A stretch of DNA of 64,000 nucleotides from Actinomycetota bacterium (GTDB taxonomy: Bacteria; Actinomycetota; Thermoleophilia; Gaiellales; F1-60-MAGs149): positions 1 through 64,000 of the forward strand of contig VFJZ01000012.1 in the NCBI GenBank assembly GCA_009885805.1. Reading direction: 5' to 3'. The position numbers and the translations under genes were made by a program. This document shows positions 52,878-63,353 of this stretch, in pieces. Each line of letters starts with the position of its first letter. Position 1 is the first letter of the stretch. A model generated the notes under the pieces. The model was given only the letters and a program-made list of their open reading frames with translations. It had not been told where the DNA came from and did no database searches.

Positions 52878-54175
52878 GCGGGGACCTCCTCGGGTGCGGC
52901 GGGATGCACGTGCAGGGTCAGACCCTCGATGCGGTCGACGATGACGTCGCTGCCGGCGGGAATCGCGGCGGCGTCCGTGACCGCGCTCCACAGCTCGCCG
53001 CGGAGAAAGACCAGCCCGTCGGGGTCGAGCGACTCGCGCGCCTCCCCACGAAGTCCGATCAGGGTCGTAGTACCGGTCGCGGCGGGCAGGTGCCGGACCT
53101 GCGCGGTGCGTCTGATTGCGAACAGCAGTCCACCGCCGAGCAGGAGCGCCGCCGCGATCACGCCGGGCTTCCAGACAGCGTACGTCTCGTCGTCGAACAG
53201 GAGGATCGCACCGATCGCCAGGGCAGCTACGCCGGCCGCTCCGAGCGCGCCGTGGCCGACGAAGGCCTCGCCGACGACGAGTGCCATCCCCGCGGCGAGG
53301 AGGAGGATGCCGGCCCAGGTGAACGGCAGCACCGAGATGCCGAACAGCGCCACGATCACCATGCCGGCGCCGGCCGCGCCGGGCACGACGCCCCCGGGGT
53401 GCACGATCTCGAACGCGATCAGCGCTAGGCCGCCAATCAGCAGGAGGGCGATCAGATTGGGATCGATCAGGACGGCGAGGATCGCGAGGTGAACCGGTAG
53501 CTCGTGGGTGTCGACGGTCGCGCCCGTCACCTCGATCAGCTGACCCTTCGGGATCGTCCGGCGCCCGTCGACCTGGCGGAGCAGATCGCCGAGGTCGGTC
53601 GCCACGATCTCGATCACGCCGAGCGTGAGCGCTTCACGCGCGGTCGCGTTCGCGGCTTCGCGGACGGCCCGCTCCGCCCAGTCCGCGTTGCGGCCGTGTT
53701 CGGCGGCCATCGTCCGGATACGCGCGGCGGCGTCGTTGACGATCTTCCGCTTGAGGTCGCCCTCCCCGATGTCGCCACCGCCCGCAACCGGCGTCGAGGA
53801 GCCCACGTTGGTCTGCGGCGCCATCGCCGCGACGTCGCTCGCCATCAGCACGAACACGCCTGCGGAGGCGGCCCGCGCGCCGTCCGGCGACACGAACGCA
53901 ATCACGGGGATGTCGACGGCGAGTTGCGCGGCGTTGATCTCGCGCAGCGACCGGTCCGAGCCGCCGGGCGTGTCGATGCGCAGCACGACGGCAGCGTCAT
54001 CGCGTCGCGCGGCGGCCTCGATCTGACCGACCACGAATCGCGCCGACACCGGGTCGATGGCGCGGTCGAGGACGACCACCCGCACGACCGGCGCCGCGGC
54101 GGCGGGTGGCGTGGCGGCGCCGGCGAGGGTCATCGCCGCAAGAAGGATCAGGCCGATCCAGGAGCCGCGGTGCAT
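52874..54175 (-). CDS. NfeD-family protein with ClpP-class serine protease domain
   Basis: A 433-residue protein of the long NfeD (1b) type. A signal peptide ([21 protein letters not shown]) precedes a ClpP/SppA-like protease domain with Ser in [15 protein letters not shown] and Lys in [18 protein letters not shown] four- to five-helix membrane region follows ([21 protein letters not shown] to IRRTAQ), then the C-terminal OB-fold NfeD domain ([25 protein letters not shown]). It is coupled to the SPFH gene by a 4-bp overlap and likely cleaves or organises it. Confidence 0.92.
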   Translation of the reverse strand: MHRGSWIGLILLAAMTLAGAATPPAAAAPVVRVVVLDRAIDPVSARFVVGQIEAAARRDDAAVVLRIDTPGGSDRSLREINAAQLAVDIPVIAFVSPDGARAASAGVFVLMASDVAAMAPQTNVGSSTPVAGGGDIGEGDLKRKIVNDAAARIRTMAAEHGRNADWAERAVREAANATAREALTLGVIEIVATDLGDLLRQVDGRRTIPKGQLIEVTGATVDTHELPVHLAILAVLIDPNLIALLLIGGLALIAFEIVHPGGVVPGAAGAGMVIVALFGISVLPFTWAGILLLAAGMALVVGEAFVGHGALGAAGVAALAIGAILLFDDETYAVWKPGVIAAALLLGGGLLFAIRRTAQVRHLPAATGTTTLIGLRGEARESLDPDGLVFLRGELWSAVTDAAAIPAGSDVIVDRIEGLTLHVHPAAPEEVPA

Positions 54176-54232
54176 GGCGTGCAGACCAGTCTACGAGATC
54201 GGGAGGGCTCATGTCCGTGGCAGAATGCACCG

Positions 54233-56437
54233 ATGGTGGAGTCCGTGGCCCGCCCGCTCTACCGCCTCGCCCTCGTTGTCGGTCTCGCGCTCCTGGCCGT
54301 TCCCGCCCCGGCAGCGGCCGGCGGCTCGGTCCGCCGCGTCGCCGTGCCGCTCACCGTCACCGGTCAGGCAGGCGGGTGGACGGTGCTGCGGAGCGCCGCC
54401 GTCCCCGGCGGTTTCTCGCTCGTCGGCCTACACTGGCGCGGTGCGAAGAGTGCGCGCCTCGCCGTGCGGACGGCGACGGCTGCGGGCCGGTTCGGGCCGT
54501 GGCGGGAACTCGACCGTCTCGCCGGCGAGACCGTCGTCGGCGCGCCCTACGTGACCGATCCGCTCTGGGCCGGCCGCGCCGCGCGGATCCAGGTGCGCCT
54601 CCGGGGCCGCGTCCAGCGCATCACCGCCATCACCGTGCTCCCGGGTCCGGATCCGACCCTGCAGGCGGTGAAGGCACTGGCCGCCGCACCGGACCAGCCC
54701 GAGATCCTGCCGCGCACGGCCTGGGGCGCGGACGAATCGTTGCGCACCGCCGAGCCGGTGATCGCCGGCCGTCTCCAGGCCGCGGTGATCCATCACACGG
54801 CAACGCCGAACGGCTATGACGCGGCGCAGGCACCGAGGATCGTGCGCTCGATCTACCTCTACCACGTCCGCGGGAACGGCTGGTCTGATATCGGTTACAA
54901 CTTTCTGGTCGACGCGCAGGGGCGTGTCTACGAGGGGCGTTTCGGCGGTGTCGGCCAGAACGTCGTCGGCGCCCACACCGAGGGATTCAATCGCGGGACG
55001 GTCGGGGTCGCCCTGATCGGCGACTTCGATCGCGTCGCGCCGTCAGCGGCTCAGCGGTCGGCGCTCGAGCGCCTGCTCGCGTGGCGCCTCGACGTCGGGC
55101 ATGTCGATCCGGCGGGCCAGGTGACGCTGGTGTCAGAGGGCGGCGGGAAGTTCGCCAAGGGGCGGTCGGTCGAGTTCCCGACGATCCTCGGTCACCGCGA
55201 CGCCTACAAGACGACCTGCCCGGGGCAGGCGGCGTACGGCCTGCTCGCCGACATCCGCACAAACGCCGCGAAGGGCGGTCCGCGCATCCTCGAACCATCC
55301 GTCGAGCCGCCGCAGATCGCCGCGCCGTTCCAGGCGATCCGGTTCCGCGCCCGGCTCTCGAAGGCGGCGCCGTGGAAGGTGACGGTCGCGACGACCGCCG
55401 GTGCCGCCGTCGCCGCGATCACCGGTTCGGGGGCCGCGGTCGACGCAGTCTGGACCGGTACGGTGGCCGGCGGCGGTCCGCTGCCGAAGCCGTCGCTGCT
55501 GGTCTGGCGGATCACGACTGCTGGTGCGAGAACTGCCGAGGGCTCGTTCGACGGCTCCGTTGGAGGTCAGACGCCGACGCCGTCGCCGTCGCCACCGTCG
55601 ACTGCCGTCGCCGCCGTCGTCTCGGCTCCGGCGGCCCTGGTCGCCGATTCGCCAGGGAAGTTGACGTGGCAGCAGGTGACGCGCGGGCTCGTCCGCGTCA
55701 CGGTAACGACGGCAGCCGGCGCCGAGATCGCGGTTCTCCGCGAGACGGCACCCGCGGCGGTCGGGACCCATGAGGTGACCTGGCCGGGCCTCGTCGCGAG
55801 CGGGCATTACCGATATCTGATCCGCGTGCAGCCGGACGGTTCGAGCACCGTCGACTCGGTTACCGCCGACGTCGATGTCCGCCGTCAGGCGAGCGGCCTG
55901 CGCGCGCCCGCAGGCGTCTCGCCGAACGGCGACGGTCTGGCGGACGCGGCGACGATCGAGTTCGTGCGCGCGGAGGCCGGCGACGCCCAGGTGCGCCTGC
56001 TGCGAGCGGGGAAGCTCGTCAAGAACGTCGCGCTGCTGTACGACCAGGCACCGGGTCCGTTCACGTACCAGTGGGCGCCACGCGGCCTCCGCGACGGCCG
56101 CTATGAACTCCAGCTGCTCGTTCCCGGCGGCGGCGGTCCCGTCGAGTTCCGGGCGCCGATCCGGCTGGACACCGTCGGCCCGGCGGTCCGGCTGCGAAAG
56201 GTCCGGGCAGTGAGCCCGCGGAAAGGCCTGGTTGTCTTCGTCCGCGTGACCGAGGCCGGCACCGTCGAGATCCGGCGGGGAGCGACCGTGCTGCGGACCG
56301 TGACCGCGAAGAAGGGCGTCGTGCGGATCACCCTGGAACGCGCCCTGGTGGGCACCGCGCGGACGCTGACCGCGGTCGCGCGCGACGGGCTCGGCAACGC
56401 CTCCAGGCGCCCAGCGACGATTCGCGTGCCCGGCTGA
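54233..56437 (+). CDS. Secreted N-acetylmuramoyl-L-alanine amidase (PGRP/Amidase_2) with C-terminal repeats
   Basis: A 734-residue exported peptidoglycan hydrolase. A signal peptide (RLALVVGLALLAVPAPAAAGG) leads to an N-terminal beta region, then an Amidase_2/PGRP domain at about 155-340 with zinc ligands in AAVIHHTATPNGYD, VVGAHTEGFNRGTVGVALIGD and the Cys/His near ILGHRDAYKTTCPG. Three Ig/FlgD-like C-terminal segments follow (e.g. VSPNGDGLADAATIEF, FLgD-like EFVRAEAGDAQVRLLRAGK), probably for wall binding. It is divergent from nfeD with a 57-bp spacer. The long frame upstream is antisense to nfeD and not real. Confidence 0.9.
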   Translation: MVESVARPLYRLALVVGLALLAVPAPAAAGGSVRRVAVPLTVTGQAGGWTVLRSAAVPGGFSLVGLHWRGAKSARLAVRTATAAGRFGPWRELDRLAGETVVGAPYVTDPLWAGRAARIQVRLRGRVQRITAITVLPGPDPTLQAVKALAAAPDQPEILPRTAWGADESLRTAEPVIAGRLQAAVIHHTATPNGYDAAQAPRIVRSIYLYHVRGNGWSDIGYNFLVDAQGRVYEGRFGGVGQNVVGAHTEGFNRGTVGVALIGDFDRVAPSAAQRSALERLLAWRLDVGHVDPAGQVTLVSEGGGKFAKGRSVEFPTILGHRDAYKTTCPGQAAYGLLADIRTNAAKGGPRILEPSVEPPQIAAPFQAIRFRARLSKAAPWKVTVATTAGAAVAAITGSGAAVDAVWTGTVAGGGPLPKPSLLVWRITTAGARTAEGSFDGSVGGQTPTPSPSPPSTAVAAVVSAPAALVADSPGKLTWQQVTRGLVRVTVTTAAGAEIAVLRETAPAAVGTHEVTWPGLVASGHYRYLIRVQPDGSSTVDSVTADVDVRRQASGLRAPAGVSPNGDGLADAATIEFVRAEAGDAQVRLLRAGKLVKNVALLYDQAPGPFTYQWAPRGLRDGRYELQLLVPGGGGPVEFRAPIRLDTVGPAVRLRKVRAVSPRKGLVVFVRVTEAGTVEIRRGATVLRTVTAKKGVVRITLERALVGTARTLTAVARDGLGNASRRPATIRVPG

Positions 56438-56439
56438 CG

Positions 56440-57858
56440 TCAGGTCCCCGGCTGGCGCGGCGGCGCGATTCGCGCGTCCTCCGGGACGCTTCCGTCGATT
56501 GCCTGCCGTAGCTCGTCCCCACCGCGGAACTCGTCGCAGCGCAGTTCGATCCGGGTGCCGTCGTCGGCCAGCAGCAGGCGCGAGTCGCCCGACTGCACGA
56601 CGATTGCACGAGCCAGGGCGACGCGCGTACGACTGGAGCCGCCGAGCAGATAGACGGCGTCGTCGGTGACGACGACCCGTTCGCGTGCCGGCCGGCCGCG
56701 TCGTCGCCACGTTCGGCCGCCGACCGGGTCGCGGAAGGTCGGTGCGGCTGGGGTCCAGAATCCTTCCGGAGGGTCGAGTACCGGGTCCGAGCTGACGATC
56801 ATCGTCGGGCAGGCGTGGGCGAGAGCCGCGACGATGTCGCGCCCGCTCCGGGCGCGGAGATCCTCCAGCCGCTGGGCGGCGAGCCGCGGCTCGAGACCGT
56901 CGAGCTCCATCTCCGCGACGGTGCGGAGCCGCTCGCCCGGGTCAACCGCGTGGATGACCCGTTCCCGCTCGATCCGGTCGCGTTCGAGCTCGGCCGCGCT
57001 CGGGCCATCGCCCGCCATCTGCTCGACCATTTCGATCAGGGCCGCGCGGACGACCGCCGACGCGTGTTGGCCACACCCCGCGGCGATCAACGCGTGCGCC
57101 TGCGCGGCGAGCTCGAGACAATCGGCGCCGGCTTCGACGACGCCGTGGCCCCCGAACAGCAGCTGGGTGGCCCGCCCATCGAGTATCCGCACGGCGGCGC
57201 GGAAGTCCGCCGAGCGCGGGCCGAGGAACGTGACCGTGGCGCCGTTGCCGCCGAGGCCGAGGCTGGTCCGGTCGTGCTGGTGGCTGAGCGGCGGGTCGCG
57301 GCGCGGGTGACGCGCTCCGGCGGCCAGCGGCAGGGTCATGTCGTCGGGTGTCCCGTGGGTGATCAGGACGGCGTTGGCGCGCGTGAAGCACCGGTTGGCC
57401 CAGTCGCGCACGTCGGCGCCGCCGAGTCGGCGGAGGCCGAACTCCTCGAGCCCGAGACCGCCCGGTCCGCGGAGGCCGAAGCGGTAGGTGAGGATCTCCT
57501 CGGCCGCCGAGACCGCCGATCCGGCTGTCAGCTCCTGGAGCTCGTCGCGGGCCTGCTCGAGGCGGTCGAGCGGAAGCTCGCGCAATGCGTGGCAGACACG
57601 GGCCACGAACCCCGTCACGGCAGCCCGCTCACCGGCAGCGGCGAACACCGTGTGGTACTGCTCTACTCGCCCTTCGGCGTCCAGTCCCGCCTGACGTGCC
57701 GCGCTGGTCACGAGGTGCTCGACGAGGTGCGTGATCCCCCTTATCGCCGGTGTCTCGTCGGCCACGCCGACGCGAAAGACGAGGCCGGCGGCGAAGTCTC
57801 CCGACCACTCCTCCCACCAGACGGGGACGTCGTCGATGACGCCGCGGCGTTCGCTCAT
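56440..57858 (-). CDS. M16-like zinc peptidase (pitrilysin family)
   Basis: A 472-residue protein with the inverted zinc motif HLVEH at residues 44-48 (GITHLVEHLV) and a candidate third ligand E120/E121 (AVSAAEEILTYRFG), about 73 residues later, as in M16 peptidases. Two half-domains follow with the usual alpha/beta pattern; the C-terminal 80 residues (RVVVTDDAVYLLGG, RLLLADDGTRIELRCDEF) look like a PH-type or other beta domain. It is the last gene of an operon after a CbbX-like AAA+ ATPase and a J-like protein, overlapping the latter by 4 bp. Confidence 0.8.
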   Translation of the reverse strand: MSERRGVIDDVPVWWEEWSGDFAAGLVFRVGVADETPAIRGITHLVEHLVTSAARQAGLDAEGRVEQYHTVFAAAGERAAVTGFVARVCHALRELPLDRLEQARDELQELTAGSAVSAAEEILTYRFGLRGPGGLGLEEFGLRRLGGADVRDWANRCFTRANAVLITHGTPDDMTLPLAAGARHPRRDPPLSHQHDRTSLGLGGNGATVTFLGPRSADFRAAVRILDGRATQLLFGGHGVVEAGADCLELAAQAHALIAAGCGQHASAVVRAALIEMVEQMAGDGPSAAELERDRIERERVIHAVDPGERLRTVAEMELDGLEPRLAAQRLEDLRARSGRDIVAALAHACPTMIVSSDPVLDPPEGFWTPAAPTFRDPVGGRTWRRRGRPARERVVVTDDAVYLLGGSSRTRVALARAIVVQSGDSRLLLADDGTRIELRCDEFRGGDELRQAIDGSVPEDARIAPPRQPGT

Positions 57859-58052
57859 CGGGCGGGTGTCAGGGCGCGCCAGGCTTCGACCAGCTCGGCC
57901 CAGCTGGCCAGGTCGTCCGACCGGTCGTCGGCATGCGCGCCGATCAGGCGCGGCGACACCTCCTCCAGACGCCGGCGGAACGCCGCCGCGCAGTCGGCAA
58001 TCGTCGCTCCTTCGGGGAGGCCGAGCACCGCGTACGGCGAGCGGGCGCTCAC
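57855..58052 (-). CDS. Small J-domain-like protein lacking HPD
   Basis: A 65-residue protein. It starts like a DnaJ domain (SPYAVLGLPEGATIADCAAAFRRR) and ends with the helix-3-like SWAELVEAWRALT, but the middle lacks the HPD tripeptide needed to stimulate DnaK. It may be a degenerate J-like adaptor. The gene overlaps the AAA+ ATPase gene and the M16 gene by 4 bp each, so the three are made in equal amounts and are likely partners. Confidence 0.65.
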   Translation of the reverse strand: MSARSPYAVLGLPEGATIADCAAAFRRRLEEVSPRLIGAHADDRSDDLASWAELVEAWRALTPAR

Positions 58053-59503
58053 CGCGCCGCCTCCGAGCGGAGGGCAGCCTCGGCAGCTCGATCGATGTCG
58101 ACCGGCGAGATCAGTTCGAGGTCGCGATCACTCGGCGACCGCTTGCCGGCGACCCGATCGGCGTGCGCGAGGACCGCGTCCTCGAAGAGATTGCGCACGG
58201 CGCGGGCGTTGCCGAACGAGCGGTCGCGCGCGTCGTGGAGGGCGACGAGGACCTCGCGCGCCCGCCGTCGCGCAGCCGCCGACAGGTCGTACCCGCCCTT
58301 CCGCACGATCAGCTGCATGATCTCGACCAGCTCGTCGGGCGTGTAGTGCGGGAAGTCGAGGGTCTCGTTGAAGCGGCTCGCGAGACCGGGATTGGAGCCG
58401 AGCAGACGCGCCATCTCGTCGGGGTAGCCGGCGACGATGACCACGAGGCGACCACGGTCGTCCTCCATCCGCTTGAGAAGCGCCTCCAGCGCCTCGCGGC
58501 CGAAGTCGTTACCGGCGTTCTCCGGCGCCAGCGTGTAGGCCTCGTCGATGAACAGGACGCCGCCGATCGCGCGGTCGATCGCGGCGGCGGTCTTCGGAGC
58601 AGTCTGCCCCACGTACTCGGCGACGAGGTCCTGGCGAGCGACTTCGACAAGATGGCCGCTGGCCAGCAGCCCGAGGGAGCCGAAAATCTCGGCCACGAGG
58701 CGGGCGACGGTTGTCTTGCCGGTGCCCGGCGGGCCCGTGAAGACCATGTGGTGCGACAGCGGCGGGTTCGACATCCCGCGCTCCTCGCGCTTCCGCCGCA
58801 CGGCGAGGAGGTTCGTCAGCGATCGAACGTATGCCTTCGCAGACGTCAGGCCGACGAGTTCGTCGAGCTCGGTCAGGATCTCGTCGATCGGCCGCAGTGC
58901 CGGCGGTGGCGGAGCAGTCGCGGCCGGACGCCGGCCGTCATTCGCGACGGGCGCGCGGACCGGCGCCGCCGGATCGGCGACCTGATCGCGCAACGCACCA
59001 CGCTCGACCACCTCCGCGATGACCGTCTCGCGAAGCAACGCGATGCCGGGGTAGGTGCGAGCGAGGTTACGGGCCTCGAGGTGCTCGTAGCCGTCGTCGA
59101 CCCGTTCGAGCATCGCCAGGTACTCGGCGGCCTTGCCGCCCGGGTCGCGCGCGAGCTCCGCGTCAACGGCGTCGCGGAGGGTGCGGGCGAGTCCGGGCAC
59201 CCTATCGGCGGCACCCTGGCGCAGCAGTCCGGCGAGCTCGTAAAGGCCGATCATCACCCCGACCGCGGTGCCGAGGGACTCGTCGAGCGCAGCTGGCCGT
59301 CCCCCCGGCGTCGTCGCCGCGATCCGTGCGACGCGGTCCGCAGCCTTGTCGAGGTCGCTCGCCCGTTCGGCACCGGCGCCGCCGACCGTGCAGATCACAC
59401 CGAGCACATCGCGGGCGGGCCGCCAGGCCTCGTCCGCGAGCCGCTCGCGGACGAGGGCGATCGCGAGCGTCTGCGAGTGGTCGTCGGCGGCGAAGCGGTA
59501 CAC
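58049..59503 (-). CDS. AAA+ ATPase of the CbbX/SpoVK/EccA type
   Basis: A 484-residue ATPase. Residues 1-200 are helical with no recognised family, and 180-205 form a Pro-rich linker. The AAA+ domain has Walker A TGPPGTGKTT (about 256-265), Walker B GVLFIDEAYTL (about 315-325), the pore-like loop AEYVGQTAPKT and sensor region RSFGNARAVRNLFEDAV. CbbX proteins remodel Rubisco, while EccA acts in type VII secretion; neither partner is seen here. It is followed by a J-like protein and an M16 peptidase, and preceded by BioD-like and biotin ligase genes. Confidence 0.85.
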   Translation of the reverse strand: MYRFAADDHSQTLAIALVRERLADEAWRPARDVLGVICTVGGAGAERASDLDKAADRVARIAATTPGGRPAALDESLGTAVGVMIGLYELAGLLRQGAADRVPGLARTLRDAVDAELARDPGGKAAEYLAMLERVDDGYEHLEARNLARTYPGIALLRETVIAEVVERGALRDQVADPAAPVRAPVANDGRRPAATAPPPPALRPIDEILTELDELVGLTSAKAYVRSLTNLLAVRRKREERGMSNPPLSHHMVFTGPPGTGKTTVARLVAEIFGSLGLLASGHLVEVARQDLVAEYVGQTAPKTAAAIDRAIGGVLFIDEAYTLAPENAGNDFGREALEALLKRMEDDRGRLVVIVAGYPDEMARLLGSNPGLASRFNETLDFPHYTPDELVEIMQLIVRKGGYDLSAAARRRAREVLVALHDARDRSFGNARAVRNLFEDAVLAHADRVAGKRSPSDRDLELISPVDIDRAAEAALRSEAAR

Positions 59504-59509
59504 GGGCGG

Positions 59510-60109
59510 TCAGACGACGGTGACGGCCTCGCCGGCGACCGATTCGACGACGATCGCCAGCGCGGCAAGTTCGGCACGGGTCGTTCGCTCGGCGAGATCC
59601 GGCCGGTGTGCGCAGCCCGTGACCGCGATCCCGGCGACGGCCAGACCGCGCGTCCGCGCGACCTCTACCGTCAGCGCCACGACCCCGAGCGAGGTCGTGT
59701 CGGGGCGGGTGACGATCACGATCGGCAGGCCGACCGCATGGGCGAGGTCGGCGTAGGTCGTGCCGTCACCCAGCGGCTCGAGCAGCGAGCCGGCTTCGAT
59801 CACGATGCCGTCCGTGGCAGCACGGAGCTCCTCGGTGGCGTCGATCAGGTGCTGCACGTCAGGAGGACCCGCGTGCTGGAGGCGCGCGGCGACTGCCGGC
59901 GCGAGCGGCGCAACGAACCGGTACGCGGTCGCACAGACGGTCCCGGGCGCGCCGGCCGCAACCGCGCGGGCGTCGTCCGTCGAGCCGGTCTGAACCGCCT
60001 TCAGGTACCCGGGTGTCCGACCCTTCGCCAGCGCCCGCGACGCGTAGAGGATAGCCAGACGAGTCTTGCCGACGCCGACGCCGGTGCCGATCAGCAGCAC
60101 GTCGATCAC
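59510..60109 (-). CDS. bioD: Dethiobiotin synthetase-like protein (BioD)
   Basis: A 199-residue P-loop enzyme that closes the ureido ring of dethiobiotin from 7,8-diaminopelargonate. Walker A reads LIGTGVGVGKTRLAILYA and the substrate loop KAVQTGSTDDARA. The GAGG-type loop reads IEAGSLLEPLGDG, where canonical BioD has EGAGGLLVP, so there is some divergence. The C-terminal nucleotide region has VTGCAHRPDLAE. It is encoded 33 bp after the biotin ligase gene, supporting a biotin role, though bioA, bioB and bioF are not in the window. Confidence 0.8.
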   Translation of the reverse strand: MIDVLLIGTGVGVGKTRLAILYASRALAKGRTPGYLKAVQTGSTDDARAVAAGAPGTVCATAYRFVAPLAPAVAARLQHAGPPDVQHLIDATEELRAATDGIVIEAGSLLEPLGDGTTYADLAHAVGLPIVIVTRPDTTSLGVVALTVEVARTRGLAVAGIAVTGCAHRPDLAERTTRAELAALAIVVESVAGEAVTVV

Positions 60110-60142
60110 GCGGCGCTCCGACCACGCCGGGCGGTCCGGCGA

Positions 60143-60883
60143 TCAGACAACGCGCACGACCTCGCCGGCGTCGACACGCCGGTCCTCGTCGCCCACCGCG
60201 ACGACGAGCCGCCCGCTTTCGTCGACGCCAGCGGCCAGCCCGACGAGCAGCTCGTCGCCGAGTTGCACCTCGACCTCGCGGCCGGCGAGATCGTCGAGGG
60301 CGCGGAAACGATCGAACAGCGCGCTGAAGCCGAGCTCCTCCCACTCGCGGTAGGCGGCCTGGAGCCGTGTCGTGACAGCGAGGAGGAGCGTCAGTCGGTC
60401 GTGTCGCTCGCCCGTCTCGACGAGCAGCGACGTCGCAGGCAGACGATCGGTGGCCGGCAGTTTCGCGGCGGCGATGTTCACGTTGATGCCAATGCCGAGC
60501 ACGACGTACGGATCGCCGCGGGCTGGCGTCTCGAGCTCGGCGAGGATTCCCGCCACCTTCGCGCCGCCGATCACCACGTCGTTCGGCCAGCGCAGGCGCG
60601 CCGCAATCGGCAGCGCCTCGGCGACGGCGATGCCCGCGACCAGCGCCAGGGGCGCCAGCGAGTCGACCGGGACGTCCGGTCGCAGCAGCAGCGACAGCAT
60701 CAGGGACTCGCCCGGCTCGTCGGCCCAGGTGCGTCCGCGGCGACCGCGGCCGGCGGTCTGGTGGTCGGCGACGGCGATGAATCCCTCGGGCCCGAGCGTC
60801 CCGGCGACGGCTCTGACGATGTCCTGCGTCGAGGTGCAATCCGGCAACACGGAGGCCAGCTGGCCGAAGCGCGCGCTGGTCAT
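60143..60883 (-). CDS. birA: Biotin-[acetyl-CoA-carboxylase] ligase (BirA catalytic type)
   Basis: A 246-residue enzyme that joins biotin to the lysine of biotin carboxyl carrier proteins. It has no N-terminal repressor domain. The biotinyl-AMP loop reads AGRGRRGRTWADEPGESL, and other conserved parts are CTSTQDIVRAV, RLRWPNDVVIGGAKVAGIL and VLGIGINVNIA. The C-terminal SH3-like domain ends AGEVVRVV. It is divergent from the fabZ operon (129-bp spacer), a natural partner since biotin enables acetyl-CoA carboxylase for fatty-acid synthesis. Confidence 0.93.
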   Translation of the reverse strand: MTSARFGQLASVLPDCTSTQDIVRAVAGTLGPEGFIAVADHQTAGRGRRGRTWADEPGESLMLSLLLRPDVPVDSLAPLALVAGIAVAEALPIAARLRWPNDVVIGGAKVAGILAELETPARGDPYVVLGIGINVNIAAAKLPATDRLPATSLLVETGERHDRLTLLLAVTTRLQAAYREWEELGFSALFDRFRALDDLAGREVEVQLGDELLVGLAAGVDESGRLVVAVGDEDRRVDAGEVVRVV

Positions 60884-60887
60884 GGGG

Positions 60888-60916
60888 TTCGGAGGGCGCA
60901 CCACGTCGCCTACAAT
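60888..60916 (+). promoter_or_regulatory. Promoter candidate for the fab operon
   Basis: TTCGGA (60888-60893) and TACAAT (60911-60916) are separated by 17 bp in the birA-fabZ spacer; the leader to fabZ would be about 90 nt. No FapR-type operator was seen. The birA promoter must overlap the same region on the other strand. Confidence 0.5.
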
Positions 60917-61012
60917 AGCGGCCCGAATGCGCCGCACCCGATCCGTCAGCGCCGCCGCCCGGGCCGACGCCCACGTCCCGCTGCCCGCCGTGCGAGGAGA
61001 CGGGCCGGCGTG

Positions 61013-61443
61013 ATGGACGGCACTGCCATCGAGGCGGTCATCCCACACCGGGCGCCATTCCGCTTCGTCGACGAGATCGTCGAGCTCGAGCCGGGCATAC
61101 GGGCCGTCGGCCGCTACGCGGTCAGCGGCAGTGAGTGGTACCTCGAGGGGCATTTCCCCGGGAATCCGATCGTGCCGGGCGTCATCATGGTCGAGGCAGC
61201 GGCACAGGTCGCGGCTGTCTGCGCGCTGACCCACCCCGACTACGCCGGCCGGTTCGGAGTCTTCGCCGCCATCGACGAGACGCGCTTCTCGCGCATCGTC
61301 CGGCCGGGCGACGAGTTGACGATCCGGGTCGAGATGTTGCGGCTCCGGTTGCGCCTCGGGCGCTGCAGCGCCGAGATCGCTGTCGCCGACGAGATCGCCG
61401 TCCGGGCCACCCTGACGTTCGGTCTCCTCGAGGAACCGCCGGC

Positions 61444-61447
<4 letters not shown>
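61013..61447 (+). CDS. fabZ: 3-hydroxyacyl-ACP dehydratase FabZ
   Basis: A 144-residue hot-dog-fold dehydratase making trans-2-enoyl-ACP. Conserved features: IPHRAPFRFVDEIVELEPG at the start, the catalytic His in YLEGHFPGNPIVPGVIMVEA, and IDETRFSRIVRPGDEL. The ATG at 61013 is used; a GTG one codon earlier has better spacing to GAGGAGA. It is coupled to fabH by a 4-bp overlap, the head of fabZ-fabH-fabD-fabG. Confidence 0.93.
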
Positions 61448-62426
<979 letters not shown>

Positions 62427-62430
<4 letters not shown>

Positions 62431-63353
62431 CGGGCAAGGTGGCGTTCCTCTTCCCCGGCCAGGGGTCGCAGGAGGTGGGTATGGGCTCCGCCTTTGCGGC
62501 CGTTTCAGCGGCGACGCGAGCCGTCTACGACCGCGCGTCGGCGGCGCTCGGGTTCGATGTCGCGAGCGTCTGCTTCGAGGGCCCCCTCGAGCGCCTCTCC
62601 TCCACCGAGATGACCCAGCCGGCGCTGACGGCGACGTCGATCGCCTGCCTCGCGGCGGTGCGGGAGACGGGCATCGAGGCGGACTACGTCGTCGGTCACT
62701 CCGTCGGTGAGTACGCGGCGCTCGTCGCCGCCGGCTCGCTGACGGTGGAGGACGCGATGGTCCTCGTGCGGGAGCGCGGTGTCGCGATGGCCGAGGCGGC
62801 ACTCGAGGCTCCCGGCGCGATGGCAGCTGTGATCGGTCTCGAGGACCGGCTCGTCGAGGGTCTGTGTGCAGAGATCGAGGGGGTCTGGCCTGCCAACTAC
62901 AACTGCCCCGGGCAGCTCGTCGTCTCCGGCACCGAGATCGGCGTGATGGCACTGATCGAGGCTGCCACCGCGGCCGGCGCCCGCCGGGCGGTGCGGTTGA
63001 ACGTGTCGGGCGGGTTCCACTCGCCGCTGACCGCCTCCGCGGAGCGACGCCTGCGGCCCGTCCTCGAGGCCGCGACCTTCACGGAGCCGTCGGTGCCGTT
63101 CCTGTCGACCGTCACCTGCCAACTCGAGGGGGCACGCGAGATGGTCGCGGTCCTCGTCCGCCAACTGACGGCGCCGGTTCGCTTCACCCAGTCGGTGGAG
63201 GAACTCGTCCGCCTCGGGGTGACCCGGTTCGTCGAGATTGGCGCCGGGAGCGTGCTGGGCGGTCTCGTCCGGCGCATTGATCGATCGGCGACGGCGGTGT
63301 CCGTCTCGGGCCCCGAGGGACTGCTGAAGTTGGAGGCAATCGCCAATGCGTGA
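62427..63353 (+). CDS. fabD: Malonyl-CoA:ACP transacylase (FabD)
   Basis: A 308-residue transacylase that loads malonate onto acyl carrier protein. It begins KVAFLFPGQGSQEVGMGS, with the Ser-His pair in YVVGHSVGEYAALVAAGSL and the later His in VSGGFHSPLT; the binding Arg is in VLVRERGVAMAEA. The GTG overlaps the fabH stop, and fabG begins 8 bp inside its end. Confidence 0.96.
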
